A stretch of 23,720 bases of DNA from DATKEH01 sp035546355 (GCA_035546355.1 DATKEH010000291.1:1-23720), one strand, 5' to 3'. Positions 13,589 to 21,286 are shown, counted from the first letter of the stretch. A program made the numbers and translations. Notes: generated from the letters alone by a model not told the origin.

Positions 13589-15619
13589 ATGAACATCCGT
13601 GAGCAGTTCGGGAACTACCTCCTTCTCAAGAAGCTCGGCGAGGACCCGTTGGGGGAGACCTTCCGCGCCGGCAAGGTCGGCAGCAGGGGGATGGAGCAGG
13701 TGGTGCTGCTGCGCGTCTTCAACGGCTCGGGCCTCGACGGCGCCGCCCTCGGCAACGCCCTGGCAGGCCGGCGCGGCGTGCAACAGGCCCTGAACAGCCC
13801 CAACATCGCCAGCGGCGTCGATCTCGGCGTCGTCAGCGGTGTCCCCTACGTCGCCTACGACTACCTCTCGGGCAAGAACCTGGCGAGCCTGGTCGACCAG
13901 GCGGTGAAGCGGCGCAACCCGATCCCCACCGACCATGCCCTGCTCATCGCCGAGCGCATGGCCCTGGCCCTCGCCGTCGGCTTCGAGACCCGGCACCAGG
14001 ACGATCGCGTCCTGCACGGTTGCGTGCTGCCGCAGCTGGTGATGATCTCCAACGAGGGGGAGACCCGCCTGCTCGGCTTCGAGGCCTCTCCGGCTCTCCG
14101 CCAGCTGGTGCCGCGCGGCACCGGCAGCCGCGTCCTGGCGCGCTATCTCTCCCCCGAGGCGCGGGAGGGCAAGCCGCTGAGCAAGACCGACGACGTCTAC
14201 TCGCTGGGGATGATCCTCCTCGAAATGCTGGTAGGCCGCCCGCTGGCCCCCGGCACCGAAGCGGAGTACCAGCAGCTCATCGCCCAGGCCGAGTCGCAGC
14301 CCGACGCGACGCCGCTGCCGGACGAGCTCAAGCGCCTGCTGGCCCACAGCCTGGCGCCCGCGGAGAAGCGGGTGGGCGATGTCATCTCCTGGCACAAGTC
14401 CCTCTCCAAGTTGATGTTCGACGGCCAGTTCAGCCCCACGACGTTCAATCTCGCCTTCTTCATGCACAACCTCTTCCGCGACGAGATCGAGAAGGAGAGC
14501 CAGGAGATCGAGATCGAGAAGACCATGGAGATCCCGGTCGGCTTCGCGCCTCCGCCGCGGGCCGCCGCCACGCCGGCCGCCAGGGGCGCCGCCCGCGACA
14601 AGGCCGCCGCGGCAGCGAAGGATCTGCGCGAGACCACCGGCGCCGGCGACGACACCGGGGTCATCCGCGACAAGTACGGCATCGCCGCCGAGGAGAAGGG
14701 CAGGGGCCGTTCGCGGATCCTGCTCGCCGCCGCCGCCGCGCTGGTCCTGATCGGAGGCGCGGTGGCCCTGTTCCTGCTGCGCGGCTCGGGCGGCCAGGCC
14801 GCGCCGCCCGTCGCCGAGCCCGTGGCCGCGCAGCCGGCACCGGTCCCCGCCGTCGACCCGCTGGTCGAGGCGCAGCAGAAGGCCGAGGCCGAAGCCGAGG
14901 AGGCCAAGCGGCTCGAGCAGCAGCTGGCGGCGCTGGTGACGCAGCAGAGCAAGTCGCTCGAGGAGCGACTCAAGAAAGAGTACGACCAGCAGATCGAGGC
15001 GATGAAGAAGGAGCTGGAAGTGGCTCGCATCCGCGCCGCCGAAGCCCAGTCAGCGGCCGCCACCCCACCCCCCGCGCCGGCCGCGACGCAGAAGAAGCTG
15101 GAGATGGCCAAAGGCTCCGAACCGGCGCCGGTGGAAGTGCCCCAGACGGCCCCGCCGCCGCCGGCCGCCCAGCCCGCCGCCGCAGCCGCGGCGACGCAGC
15201 CTGCCGCCGTCCCGGCGTCGACGCCGCCACGAGCCCAGCCCCAGCCGCCGGCTCAGGAGCCCGCTCAGCAGGCGGCGGGGGAGCGGGCCGCCCCCGCAGC
15301 GGCAGCGCCGCCGTCGATCCGCAAGGGGGAGCTGGTACAACTCGGGCCGGGCGTCGTGCCCCCCAAGCTGGCGCTGCCGCCGCGGCCGCAGTACCCGGCC
15401 ATCGCCCGGCGCATGCGCAAGGAGGCCACCGTCGTGGTGCGGGTGCTGGTCGACGAGAACGGGCGGGTGAGCGACGCCGCGCTGAAGGGCGAGGAGGTGG
15501 GCTTCGGCCTCGATCACGAGGCGCAGAAGGCGGCGCGCGGCGCCCGCTACACCCCAGCGACCAAGGACGGCGTGGCGGTCAAGATCTGGTGGGAGCTGCC
15601 CATCCAGTTCAAGCTGTAG
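13589..15619 (+). CDS. Pseudokinase - transmembrane - coiled coil - TonB C-terminal fusion protein
   Basis: A 676-residue protein with an unusual domain order. Residues ~8-275 follow the Ser/Thr kinase fold: a Gly-loop-like GEDPLGETF at 17-25, a PNI segment at 71-73, SPE in place of APE at 188-190 and DDVYSLGMILLEMLVGRPL at 201-219. Catalytic residues are missing: Arg42 (or Leu) where the VAIK Lys should be, HGCVLPQLV at 143-151 instead of HRDLKPEN, and GFE at 163-165 instead of DFG. One membrane helix spans ~376-397; next comes a Lys/Glu/Gln coiled coil (428-488), a Pro/Ala-rich spacer (490-578) and a TonB C-terminal domain (~598-676: YPAIARRMRKEATVVVRVLV, GRVSDA, YTPATKDGVAVKIWWELPI). Predicted topology: kinase-like part in the cytoplasm, TonB part in the periplasm. 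The gene has its own promoter. Confidence 0.85.
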   Translation: MNIREQFGNYLLLKKLGEDPLGETFRAGKVGSRGMEQVVLLRVFNGSGLDGAALGNALAGRRGVQQALNSPNIASGVDLGVVSGVPYVAYDYLSGKNLASLVDQAVKRRNPIPTDHALLIAERMALALAVGFETRHQDDRVLHGCVLPQLVMISNEGETRLLGFEASPALRQLVPRGTGSRVLARYLSPEAREGKPLSKTDDVYSLGMILLEMLVGRPLAPGTEAEYQQLIAQAESQPDATPLPDELKRLLAHSLAPAEKRVGDVISWHKSLSKLMFDGQFSPTTFNLAFFMHNLFRDEIEKESQEIEIEKTMEIPVGFAPPPRAAATPAARGAARDKAAAAAKDLRETTGAGDDTGVIRDKYGIAAEEKGRGRSRILLAAAAALVLIGGAVALFLLRGSGGQAAPPVAEPVAAQPAPVPAVDPLVEAQQKAEAEAEEAKRLEQQLAALVTQQSKSLEERLKKEYDQQIEAMKKELEVARIRAAEAQSAAATPPPAPAATQKKLEMAKGSEPAPVEVPQTAPPPPAAQPAAAAAATQPAAVPASTPPRAQPQPPAQEPAQQAAGERAAPAAAAPPSIRKGELVQLGPGVVPPKLALPPRPQYPAIARRMRKEATVVVRVLVDENGRVSDAALKGEEVGFGLDHEAQKAARGARYTPATKDGVAVKIWWELPIQFKL

Positions 15620-15633
15620 CGCGGCCCCGCGCC

Positions 15634-17148
15634 TTGGACGAGCTCCACCTCGACCTCGACCCGTCGTTTCTCGAGGGGTTGCCGCAGTCTCCCGAAACGG
15701 CGCTGCTGCGCAGCGCCCTGCGCGACGGCGAGCCGCCGCCGTCGCGGCGGATCTTCGTCAACCGCAACCTGCGGATGGAGACCATCCGCTTCATCGGCTT
15801 CGACCTCGACTGGACGGTGGCGCCCTACTACCGCCTGCCGCTCGAGGAGCTGATCTTCTCGCTCGCCCTCGACCGCCTGGTCGCGCGCTTCGACTACCCG
15901 CCTACCATCCGCCAGGCGGAATTCCGCCCCCACTTCCCCCACCGTGGCCTGATTATCGACCGGGGATTCGGCACCGTGCTGAAGATGAACCGACATCGCT
16001 ACGTCGGGCGGGCCTACCTGGGGCGCGAGATCCTCGATCGCCACGAGCGCGCCCGGCTCTACCGCAAGGAGCGGCTCGACCTCAAGAGCGAGCGCTTCTA
16101 CTGGGTCGACACCCTCTTCGAGCTGCCCGAAGTGAATCTCTTCGCCGAGCTGGTGGAGCTGCGGCGGCTCGGCCGGGTGACGCTCCCCGAGTACGACCGG
16201 TTGTTCCTCGACGTGCGCGCCGCCGTCGACGGCGTCCACGGCGAGGGCCCGCTGAAGGCGCGGATCGCCGCCGACCTGCCCCGTTACCTGCCGCGGGAGC
16301 GGGAGCTGGCGCTGGCCCTCCACCGGCTGCAGCTCGGGGACCGCAAGCTGATGCTGGTCACCAACTCCGACTGGGAGTACACCGACCGCGTCTGCTCCTA
16401 CCTCTTCGACGGCACCCTGCCGGGCCTCGACGACTGGCGGCAGCTGTTCGCCCTGGTCGTCGTGTCCGCCGGCAAGCCCGGCTTCTTCCGCCGCGCCCGA
16501 CCCTTCGTCGAGCTGGACGGCGACGGCCAGCCGCTGCGCGAGGTCGAGGTGCCGGAGTGGGGCAACGTCTACACCGGCGGCTCGCGCGCCGGCCTCACCA
16601 CGCTGATGGGGTCGCTGGGCGAGGAGGTGCTGTACGTCGGCGACCACATCTATGGCGACATCGTCTCCTCCAAGCTGACCTCGACCTGGCGCACCGCCCT
16701 GGTCCTGCGCGAGCTCGAGGAGGAGCTCGAGATGCAGTCCGAGCTGGCGCCGCAGATCCGCCATCTGCAGGCGCTCAAGTCCGAGCTCGCCAGCATGGGG
16801 CACCACATGGACGACCTACACGACGTGCTGCACCTGTACGGCCGGCTCGCCGCCGAGGGCCTCGAAGTGGAGGCCGTGTCCGATGCGCGACGGCGCCTCG
16901 AGGAGCTGCGCGGCGAGCACCGGGCGCTGCGCCACCGCGCCGGCGAGCTGCAGGAGGGGATCGCCATGCGCTTCAACCCCTCCTGGGGATCGGTGTTCAA
17001 GCAGGGGGGGAGCCAGAGCCTGTTCGGCAGCCAGGTGGACGACTTCTCCTGCATCTACACCGCGCGGGTGGCCAACTTCGCCAACTACGGCGCCAACCAC
17101 TACTTCCGCGTGCTGACCGACCCGATGGCCCACGACGTCGAGCCGTGA
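15634..17148 (+). CDS. HAD-IG family 5'-nucleotidase
   Basis: A 504-residue member of the cytosolic purine 5'-nucleotidase family (PF05761, cN-II-like), expected to hydrolyse IMP/GMP-type nucleotides. The HAD motif I is GFDLDWTVAPYY with Asp57 as nucleophile and Asp59 as acid/base; it is preceded by the family marker RRIFVNRNLRMETI. MLVTNSDWEYTD is motif II, a Lys in SAGKPGFF region is motif III, and YVGDHIYGDIVSSK is motif IV. Helical, charged sequence at ~370-450 fits the family's C-terminal helices. The TTG at 15634 is taken as start, 14 bases after the previous stop; it lacks an obvious Shine-Dalgarno, but the ATG at 15775 would remove the conserved FVNR segment. The stop overlaps the next start as GTGA. 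Confidence 0.85.
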   Translation: MDELHLDLDPSFLEGLPQSPETALLRSALRDGEPPPSRRIFVNRNLRMETIRFIGFDLDWTVAPYYRLPLEELIFSLALDRLVARFDYPPTIRQAEFRPHFPHRGLIIDRGFGTVLKMNRHRYVGRAYLGREILDRHERARLYRKERLDLKSERFYWVDTLFELPEVNLFAELVELRRLGRVTLPEYDRLFLDVRAAVDGVHGEGPLKARIAADLPRYLPRERELALALHRLQLGDRKLMLVTNSDWEYTDRVCSYLFDGTLPGLDDWRQLFALVVVSAGKPGFFRRARPFVELDGDGQPLREVEVPEWGNVYTGGSRAGLTTLMGSLGEEVLYVGDHIYGDIVSSKLTSTWRTALVLRELEEELEMQSELAPQIRHLQALKSELASMGHHMDDLHDVLHLYGRLAAEGLEVEAVSDARRRLEELRGEHRALRHRAGELQEGIAMRFNPSWGSVFKQGGSQSLFGSQVDDFSCIYTARVANFANYGANHYFRVLTDPMAHDVEP

Positions 17149-17951
17149 GCGGCGAGCCGCTCGCGATTCCACTGGTGGGGGTGGTGCCCGCCGCCGGCAC
17201 GGCGACCCGGCTGGGGCGTGCGCCGCTGAGCAAGGAGCTGCTCCCCCTCGCCTACCGGCGGGGCGAGGACGGTGGGTTGCGGACCCTCACCCCCTGCGAC
17301 CGGGTGCTCTCGGGAATGGCCGCCGCCGGCATCCGCCGCGCCGTGGTGGTCGTGCGCGAAGGCAAGTGGGACCTTCCGGCGTGGCTCATCGACGGCGCCG
17401 AGGTGGGTCTCGACATCGCCTGGCGGGTGGTGCGAGCGACCGCCAGCGTCCCCGAGACGCTCGCCGCCGCCGCTCCGTTCGTCGCCGGCTGCCGCGTCGC
17501 CCTGGGGTTCCCCGACATCCTGCTGCACCCGAGCGACGCCTTCGCGCCGGTGGCGGAACGCCTCGCGGCCACCGGCGCCGACCTGGCGCTCGGGCTGTTC
17601 CCCACCGACCGGCCGGACAAGTCGGACATGGTGGAGCTCGACGCCGGCGGCCGCCCGCGCCGATTGTGGATCAAGACCGGTCGCGCCGACCTGCGCTACA
17701 TGTGGGGCGTGGCGGTGTGGGCGCCGTCGTTCACCGAGCTGCTCTGCCGGCGCGTGGAGCAGCAGCGAACGGCACCCGAGGCAGCGGCCGGGCAGGCGGC
17801 GGAGCTGTGGGTCGGCGACCTCTTCCAGCAGGCCATCGACGGCGGCATGCGCGTCGAGGCCGTCCCCTTCCCCGACGGCTGGCTGCTCGACGTCGGCACG
17901 GCGGAAGACCTGCAGCGGGCGGTGGAGCGCCTGCGCAACCAAGAACCCTAG
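17145..17951 (+). CDS. Sugar-phosphate nucleotidyltransferase family protein
   Basis: A 268-residue NTP_transferase-fold protein. The N-terminal VVPAAGTATRLGRAPLSKELLPL matches the GxGTRxxPxxK signature of glucose-1-phosphate thymidylyl/uridylyltransferases, with the Lys of SKELLP in place. GFPDILLHP occupies the position of the metal-binding Asp strand, and WLLDVGTAEDLQRAVE is the usual C-terminal 'D-x-G-T/D-x-x-D' element. The metal-site variant and the short length suggest a divergent subgroup, so the sugar and nucleotide are unknown. It is coupled to the HAD nucleotidase upstream (GTGA overlap). Its stop codon shares a CTAG with the stop of the convergent gene. Confidence 0.8.
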   Translation: MSGEPLAIPLVGVVPAAGTATRLGRAPLSKELLPLAYRRGEDGGLRTLTPCDRVLSGMAAAGIRRAVVVVREGKWDLPAWLIDGAEVGLDIAWRVVRATASVPETLAAAAPFVAGCRVALGFPDILLHPSDAFAPVAERLAATGADLALGLFPTDRPDKSDMVELDAGGRPRRLWIKTGRADLRYMWGVAVWAPSFTELLCRRVEQQRTAPEAAAGQAAELWVGDLFQQAIDGGMRVEAVPFPDGWLLDVGTAEDLQRAVERLRNQEP

Positions 17952-18739
17952 CCCAGCCGATACTCGCGGCCTTCCTCCGGCAGCAGCACCTCGATCCCCG
18001 ACAGCTCGCCCAGCCGGCGGGCGAGCTCGGCCAGGCCGTCGGCATCCCGCGGCGGGAAGTGATGCACCGGCATCAGCGCGCCGGCCTGCGCCTGGCGGGC
18101 GATGGCAGCCACTTCCTCCACCGTCGAATGGCCCTGCCGGTGCGCCCCGGCGGCGACCTCGGCGTCGCTGACCCAGACCTCGTGCAGCAGCAGCTCGACG
18201 CCGGCGGCGAAGCGGCTGGTCGCCGCCTCCGGCTCGCAGTCGGTGCAGTAGGCCAGCCGCTCGCCCAGCACCACGCCCACCGAGCCACCGCCGTGGCGCT
18301 GGCGCCGCAGCCGCGCCGGCAGCCCCGCGACCTCCAGGCTGTCGCCGCCGTACGGCACGATCTCGAGCGGTGCGGGGAACTCGCCGCAGCGCAGGGGGAA
18401 GAGCGGCGGCGAGAGCAGCCGCTCCAGGGCCTCCTCCGGGGCGGCGTCGACCAGCGGCGGCGCCGGCGCCCACAGCCGGATCCTCCCCTGGCGCCAGATC
18501 GCCGGCAGGTAGGAGAGGCCGACGACGTGATCCAGATGGTAGTGGGTGAGCAGGATCTCGAGGGACTCGGCGCCGGCCAGCCGCTGCCGCCCGGCGGGCT
18601 CGAGCAGCCGGGCGACGCCGCTGCCGGCGTCCAGCAGCAGCGCCCGGGCTCCGTGTCGCACCAGATGACTCATCGTCTGGCGGCCGAAGGTGGGGACGAA
18701 GCCGTTGGTCCCCAGCGGCGTCAGGCTCAGCGCGGCCAT
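17948..18739 (-). CDS. Metallo-beta-lactamase fold hydrolase, RNase Z-like
   Basis: A 263-residue MBL-fold protein. LLTHYHLDHVVGL contains the zinc-binding HxHxDH (H66, H68, D70, H71), YCTDCEPEA has the later bridging Asp, and ALMPVHHFPPR supplies the final His. The N-terminal LTPLGTNGFVPTFGRQTMSHLV and the GHSTVEEVAAIARQA segment put it in the RNase Z / phosphodiesterase-like branch. No long exosite arm is evident, so tRNA processing is not assured; cyclic-nucleotide or other phosphodiesterase activity is equally possible. The ATG at 18739 is preceded by an exact 11-bp tandem duplication that also duplicates a TGA-ATG junction. It follows the MoeZ-like gene by 11 bases. Confidence 0.82.
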   Translation of the reverse strand: MAALSLTPLGTNGFVPTFGRQTMSHLVRHGARALLLDAGSGVARLLEPAGRQRLAGAESLEILLTHYHLDHVVGLSYLPAIWRQGRIRLWAPAPPLVDAAPEEALERLLSPPLFPLRCGEFPAPLEIVPYGGDSLEVAGLPARLRRQRHGGGSVGVVLGERLAYCTDCEPEAATSRFAAGVELLLHEVWVSDAEVAAGAHRQGHSTVEEVAAIARQAQAGALMPVHHFPPRDADGLAELARRLGELSGIEVLLPEEGREYRLG

Positions 18740-18753
18740 TCAGCGGCCATTCA
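18732..18753. repeat. Exact 11-bp tandem duplication across the MoeZ-like stop and MBL start
   Basis: GCGGCCATTCA occurs twice head to tail (18732-18742 and 18743-18753). On the minus strand each copy reads TGAATGGCCGC, so both hold a TGA followed at once by an ATG. The first copy ends the MoeZ-like gene and opens a decoy frame of only seven codons; the second provides the true MBL start. Confidence 0.85.
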
Positions 18754-19929
18754 GTAGCGCGGCAGCGAGGGGTCCACCTGGCGGCTCCAGGCGTCGATCC
18801 CGCCCGCCAGGTTGATGGCCTGGAACCCCTCGCGGCGCAACAGCTCCACGGCGCGCGCCGAGCGGATACCGTGATGGCAGTAGGCGACCAGCGGGCGCTG
18901 GCGGTCGAGCTCCGCCAGGCGCTGCGGCAGCTGCCGCAGGGGCACCCGTCGCGCCCCCTGCAGGCTGCAGATGGCCTGCTCGAAGGGCTCGCGCACGTCC
19001 AGCAGCTGGAGGTCGCGCCCCTCGCCGCGCCAGCGGGCAAGCTCCTCGGGGGCGATCTCCCAGGGGGCCTCGCCGTCGTCGCCGCCAGCCGGCGCGGGAG
19101 CGCTGCCGCACAGCTCCTCGTAGTCCACCAGCTCCGGGCGGGCGCCGGGGGCGCAGACCGGGCAGTCGGGGTCCTTGCGCAGGGCGAGCTCGCGAAAGGT
19201 GGTCCCCAGGGCGTCGAACAGCAGCAGCCGGCCGACCAGCGGCCGGCCGACGCCGAGCGCCAGCTTGATCACCTCGTTGGCCTGCAGCGCGCCGATGATC
19301 CCCGGCAACACCCCCAGCACCCCTGCCTCGGCACAGGAGGGGATCAGGCCGGGGGGCGGCGGCTCGGGGAACAGGCAGCGGTAGCAGGGCCCCTCGGCCG
19401 CCCAGAACACCGACAGCTGCCCCTCGAAGCGGTGCACGGCGCCGAAGACGTCGGGCTTGCCGAGGAGCGCGCAGGCGTCGTTGACCAGGTACCGGGCGGC
19501 GAAGTTGTCGCTGCCGTCGGCGACGACGTCGTACGGGGCCAGCAGCTCGAGCGCGTTGGCGGCGGTCAGGCGCACCGCGTGGGGGACCACCTCGACGTGC
19601 GGGTTGACTTCCGCCAGCCGGGCCGTCGCGGCGGCGAGCTTCGGCGTGCCGACGTCGGCGCTGCCGTACAGCACCTGCCGCTGCAGGTTGCTCTCGTCGA
19701 CCTGGTCGAACTCCACCATCCCCAGGCGCCCGACGCCGGCGGCCGCCAGGTAGAGAGCGAGGGGAGAGCCCAGCCCGCCCGCCCCGACCAGCAGCACGCT
19801 GGCGCCCTTGAGCCGGCGCTGCCCGTCGGGCCCGACCTCCGGGATCACCAGGTGCCGGCCGTAGCGGCGCAGCTCGGCAACCGTCAGCTCGGGGAGCGGC
19901 GAGGGCGCCGGGGGGGCGGCCGTCGTCAT
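18751..19929 (-). CDS. MoeB/ThiF-type adenylyltransferase with C-terminal rhodanese domain (MoeZ-like)
   Basis: A 392-residue E1-like enzyme that would adenylate and sulfurate the C-terminus of a ubiquitin-like sulfur carrier (MoaD, ThiS or CysO). Residues ~15-265 are the ThiF/MoeB domain: RYGRHLVIPEVG, ATP-binding GAGGLGSP at 49-56, DVVADGSDNFAARYLVND, and a zinc tetrad C182/C185 and C256/C259. Cys199 (SCAEAGVLGV) lies near the catalytic-loop cysteine position. Residues ~300-392 are a rhodanese domain with active-site Cys351 in YCHHGIRSA. This architecture is that of MoeZ/MOCS3. The ATG start overlaps the upstream JAMM peptidase stop (ATGA). No carrier protein gene is in the window. Confidence 0.9.
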   Translation of the reverse strand: MTTAAPPAPSPLPELTVAELRRYGRHLVIPEVGPDGQRRLKGASVLLVGAGGLGSPLALYLAAAGVGRLGMVEFDQVDESNLQRQVLYGSADVGTPKLAAATARLAEVNPHVEVVPHAVRLTAANALELLAPYDVVADGSDNFAARYLVNDACALLGKPDVFGAVHRFEGQLSVFWAAEGPCYRCLFPEPPPPGLIPSCAEAGVLGVLPGIIGALQANEVIKLALGVGRPLVGRLLLFDALGTTFRELALRKDPDCPVCAPGARPELVDYEELCGSAPAPAGGDDGEAPWEIAPEELARWRGEGRDLQLLDVREPFEQAICSLQGARRVPLRQLPQRLAELDRQRPLVAYCHHGIRSARAVELLRREGFQAINLAGGIDAWSRQVDPSLPRY

Positions 19930-20336
19930 GCCACCTCCACGGGCTGCTCGACCATCTCACCCGCGGCGCCGCGGCGCCAGCTGCGCACCTCGGATCGCTC
20001 CGCGCACTCCCCGACGATGCAGTAGGACATGCCGTCCCAGGCGGCGGCCCGGTCCGCCTCGCTCGGTCGGGCGGGGCTCTGCGGGTGGGAGTGGTAGAAC
20101 CCGAGCACCCGCCGCCGCCGCTGCCGCGCCGCGCGCAGCGTCGCCGCCAGGTCCGCCGCCGCGATGGTGTAGCCGCCGCGGGGGTGCGGGTGCCGGTTGG
20201 TCACCGCCACCACCTCGTCGACCGCGGGCGGCGAGCCGGCACCGACCAGGATGCCACAGCATTCCCGGGGCCGCTCGGCCGCGGCGTGGGCCTGCAGCGT
20301 CGCCAGGGCGTGCGAGCTCAGCCGGAGCGGCCCCAT
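19926..20336 (-). CDS. JAMM/MPN+ metallopeptidase (Mec-like)
   Basis: A compact 136-residue JAB1/MPN/Mov34 zinc peptidase. Glu25 in RECCGILVG, His82 and His84 in FYHSHPQSPARPSEAD, Ser92 and Asp95 make up the complete JAMM set, so it should be active. Bacterial relatives such as Mec cut adducts from the C-terminus of ubiquitin-like sulfur carriers, for example releasing cysteine from CysO. The 4-base overlap with a MoeZ-like E1 strongly supports a role in the same carrier cycle; the particular carrier is unknown. The gene follows the rhomboid gene by 72 bases. Confidence 0.88.
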   Translation of the reverse strand: MGPLRLSSHALATLQAHAAAERPRECCGILVGAGSPPAVDEVVAVTNRHPHPRGGYTIAAADLAATLRAARQRRRRVLGFYHSHPQSPARPSEADRAAAWDGMSYCIVGECAERSEVRSWRRGAAGEMVEQPVEVA

Positions 20337-20408
20337 GGCGGAACCCTAGCACGCGGGCGATCCCGGGCTCGTCCGGCGCTACCGGGCGAGCGCCCGCCGG
20401 CGCGCCCC

Positions 20409-21272
20409 TCAGCGGACGAGCGGCAGCCCGGTGAGCACCGAGATGCCGATCGCCGCCAGGCTGGCGAGCAGCAGCAGCAGGCCGACCAGCATGTGGTCGA
20501 CGCGTTCGGGCTGCAGCGGATCCAGCCAGTACGCCAGCAGCCAGCCTCCCGCCAGCCCGCCGATGTGGGCCCAGTTGTCGATGCCCCGCAGCACCAGCCC
20601 GAGCAGCAGCATGCCGCCGACCCAGACCCATATCTGCTGCCCGAGGGCCGCCACGCCGCCGCGGCGGCTGTAGTGCAGCAGGGCGCCGAGCAGCCCGAAG
20701 AGGGCTGCCGAGGCGCCGACGGTGAAGGTGCCGGCGCCGAGCACCAGGCGCAGCAACCCGGGGAGGAAGGGCGACAGCGAGCTCATCGCGAAGCCGGTGG
20801 CGCCGGAGACCACGTAGAGGATGGTCGTGCGCCCGGGCCCGTAGAGGTGCACCACCGCCGGGGCGATGGCACGGATCGCCATCATGTTGAACAGGATGTG
20901 GATCAGCCCGCCGTGCAGCCAGGTGGCCGACAGCAGCGTCCACCAGCGGCCGAAGCGGAAGACCGGCTCGGCGCCGCTGGCGCCGAAGACGAAGAGCGAG
21001 GCGCGGCCGGGCGACAGCAGCCCGAACATCCCCCCGCCCATGCCGATGGCGCTGGGGTCGAAGGCCAGGGTGGCAAGGAAGACGACGACGCTCCCCCCCA
21101 CCACCAGCGGCACGAACGCCCCCTCCAGGCTCAGCCCGCGCAGCAGTGGGGTCAGGCCCCACATCCCCGGCCGCGGGCGGCCGCAGTAGGGGCACTGCGG
21201 CTCCTTCGCTCCCACCAGCTTGCCGCACGCGGGACAGACGACCGAGCCCGGGCTGTCCTGGCGGCGGAACAT
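20409..21272 (-). CDS. Rhomboid-family intramembrane serine protease with N-terminal zinc ribbon
   Basis: A 287-residue polytopic protein. Residues 13-30 form a zinc ribbon (C13, C16, C27, C30: CPAC and CPYC). The rhomboid core follows: HGGLIHILFNM (H120, H125, N129), catalytic Ser188 in GTFTVGASAALFG and catalytic His236 in IDNWAHIGGLAGG. Around six to seven membrane helices are visible, so the protease should be active on membrane substrates. A soluble zinc ribbon ahead of the core is a known variation, but its target is unknown. A -10-like TATGAT at 21281-21286 (minus strand) lies only 8 bases before the ATG, which suggests a leaderless or near-leaderless message. Confidence 0.9.
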   Translation of the reverse strand: MFRRQDSPGSVVCPACGKLVGAKEPQCPYCGRPRPGMWGLTPLLRGLSLEGAFVPLVVGGSVVVFLATLAFDPSAIGMGGGMFGLLSPGRASLFVFGASGAEPVFRFGRWWTLLSATWLHGGLIHILFNMMAIRAIAPAVVHLYGPGRTTILYVVSGATGFAMSSLSPFLPGLLRLVLGAGTFTVGASAALFGLLGALLHYSRRGGVAALGQQIWVWVGGMLLLGLVLRGIDNWAHIGGLAGGWLLAYWLDPLQPERVDHMLVGLLLLLASLAAIGISVLTGLPLVR

Positions 21273-21280
21273 GACCCCGG

Positions 21281-21286
21281 ATCATA
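21281..21286 (-). promoter_or_regulatory. Candidate -10 element right before the rhomboid start
   Basis: The minus-strand hexamer TATGAT differs from TATAAT at one base and ends 8 nt before the ATG at 21272. Transcription would then begin at or next to the start codon. No -35 box is evident and the call rests on this single AT-rich hexamer. Confidence 0.35.

Noticed and set aside
14860..15320. Ala/Pro/Gln-rich sequence in the pseudokinase-TonB gene considered as a repeat expansion or assembly artefact
   Set aside because: Codons vary and the stretch is the expected periplasm-spanning coiled coil and Pro-rich linker before a TonB domain; no exact long tandem repeat is present.
14020..15630. 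Long N-terminal extension of the HAD nucleotidase through the pseudokinase-TonB gene
   Set aside because: The frame is open by GC bias only. The upstream translation is low complexity, and the family markers begin just after the TTG at 15634.
17100..19040. 646-residue minus-strand open frame covering the nucleotidyltransferase and MBL region
   Set aside because: It is out of frame with the MBL gene and antisense to the nucleotidyltransferase, and has no coherent domain.
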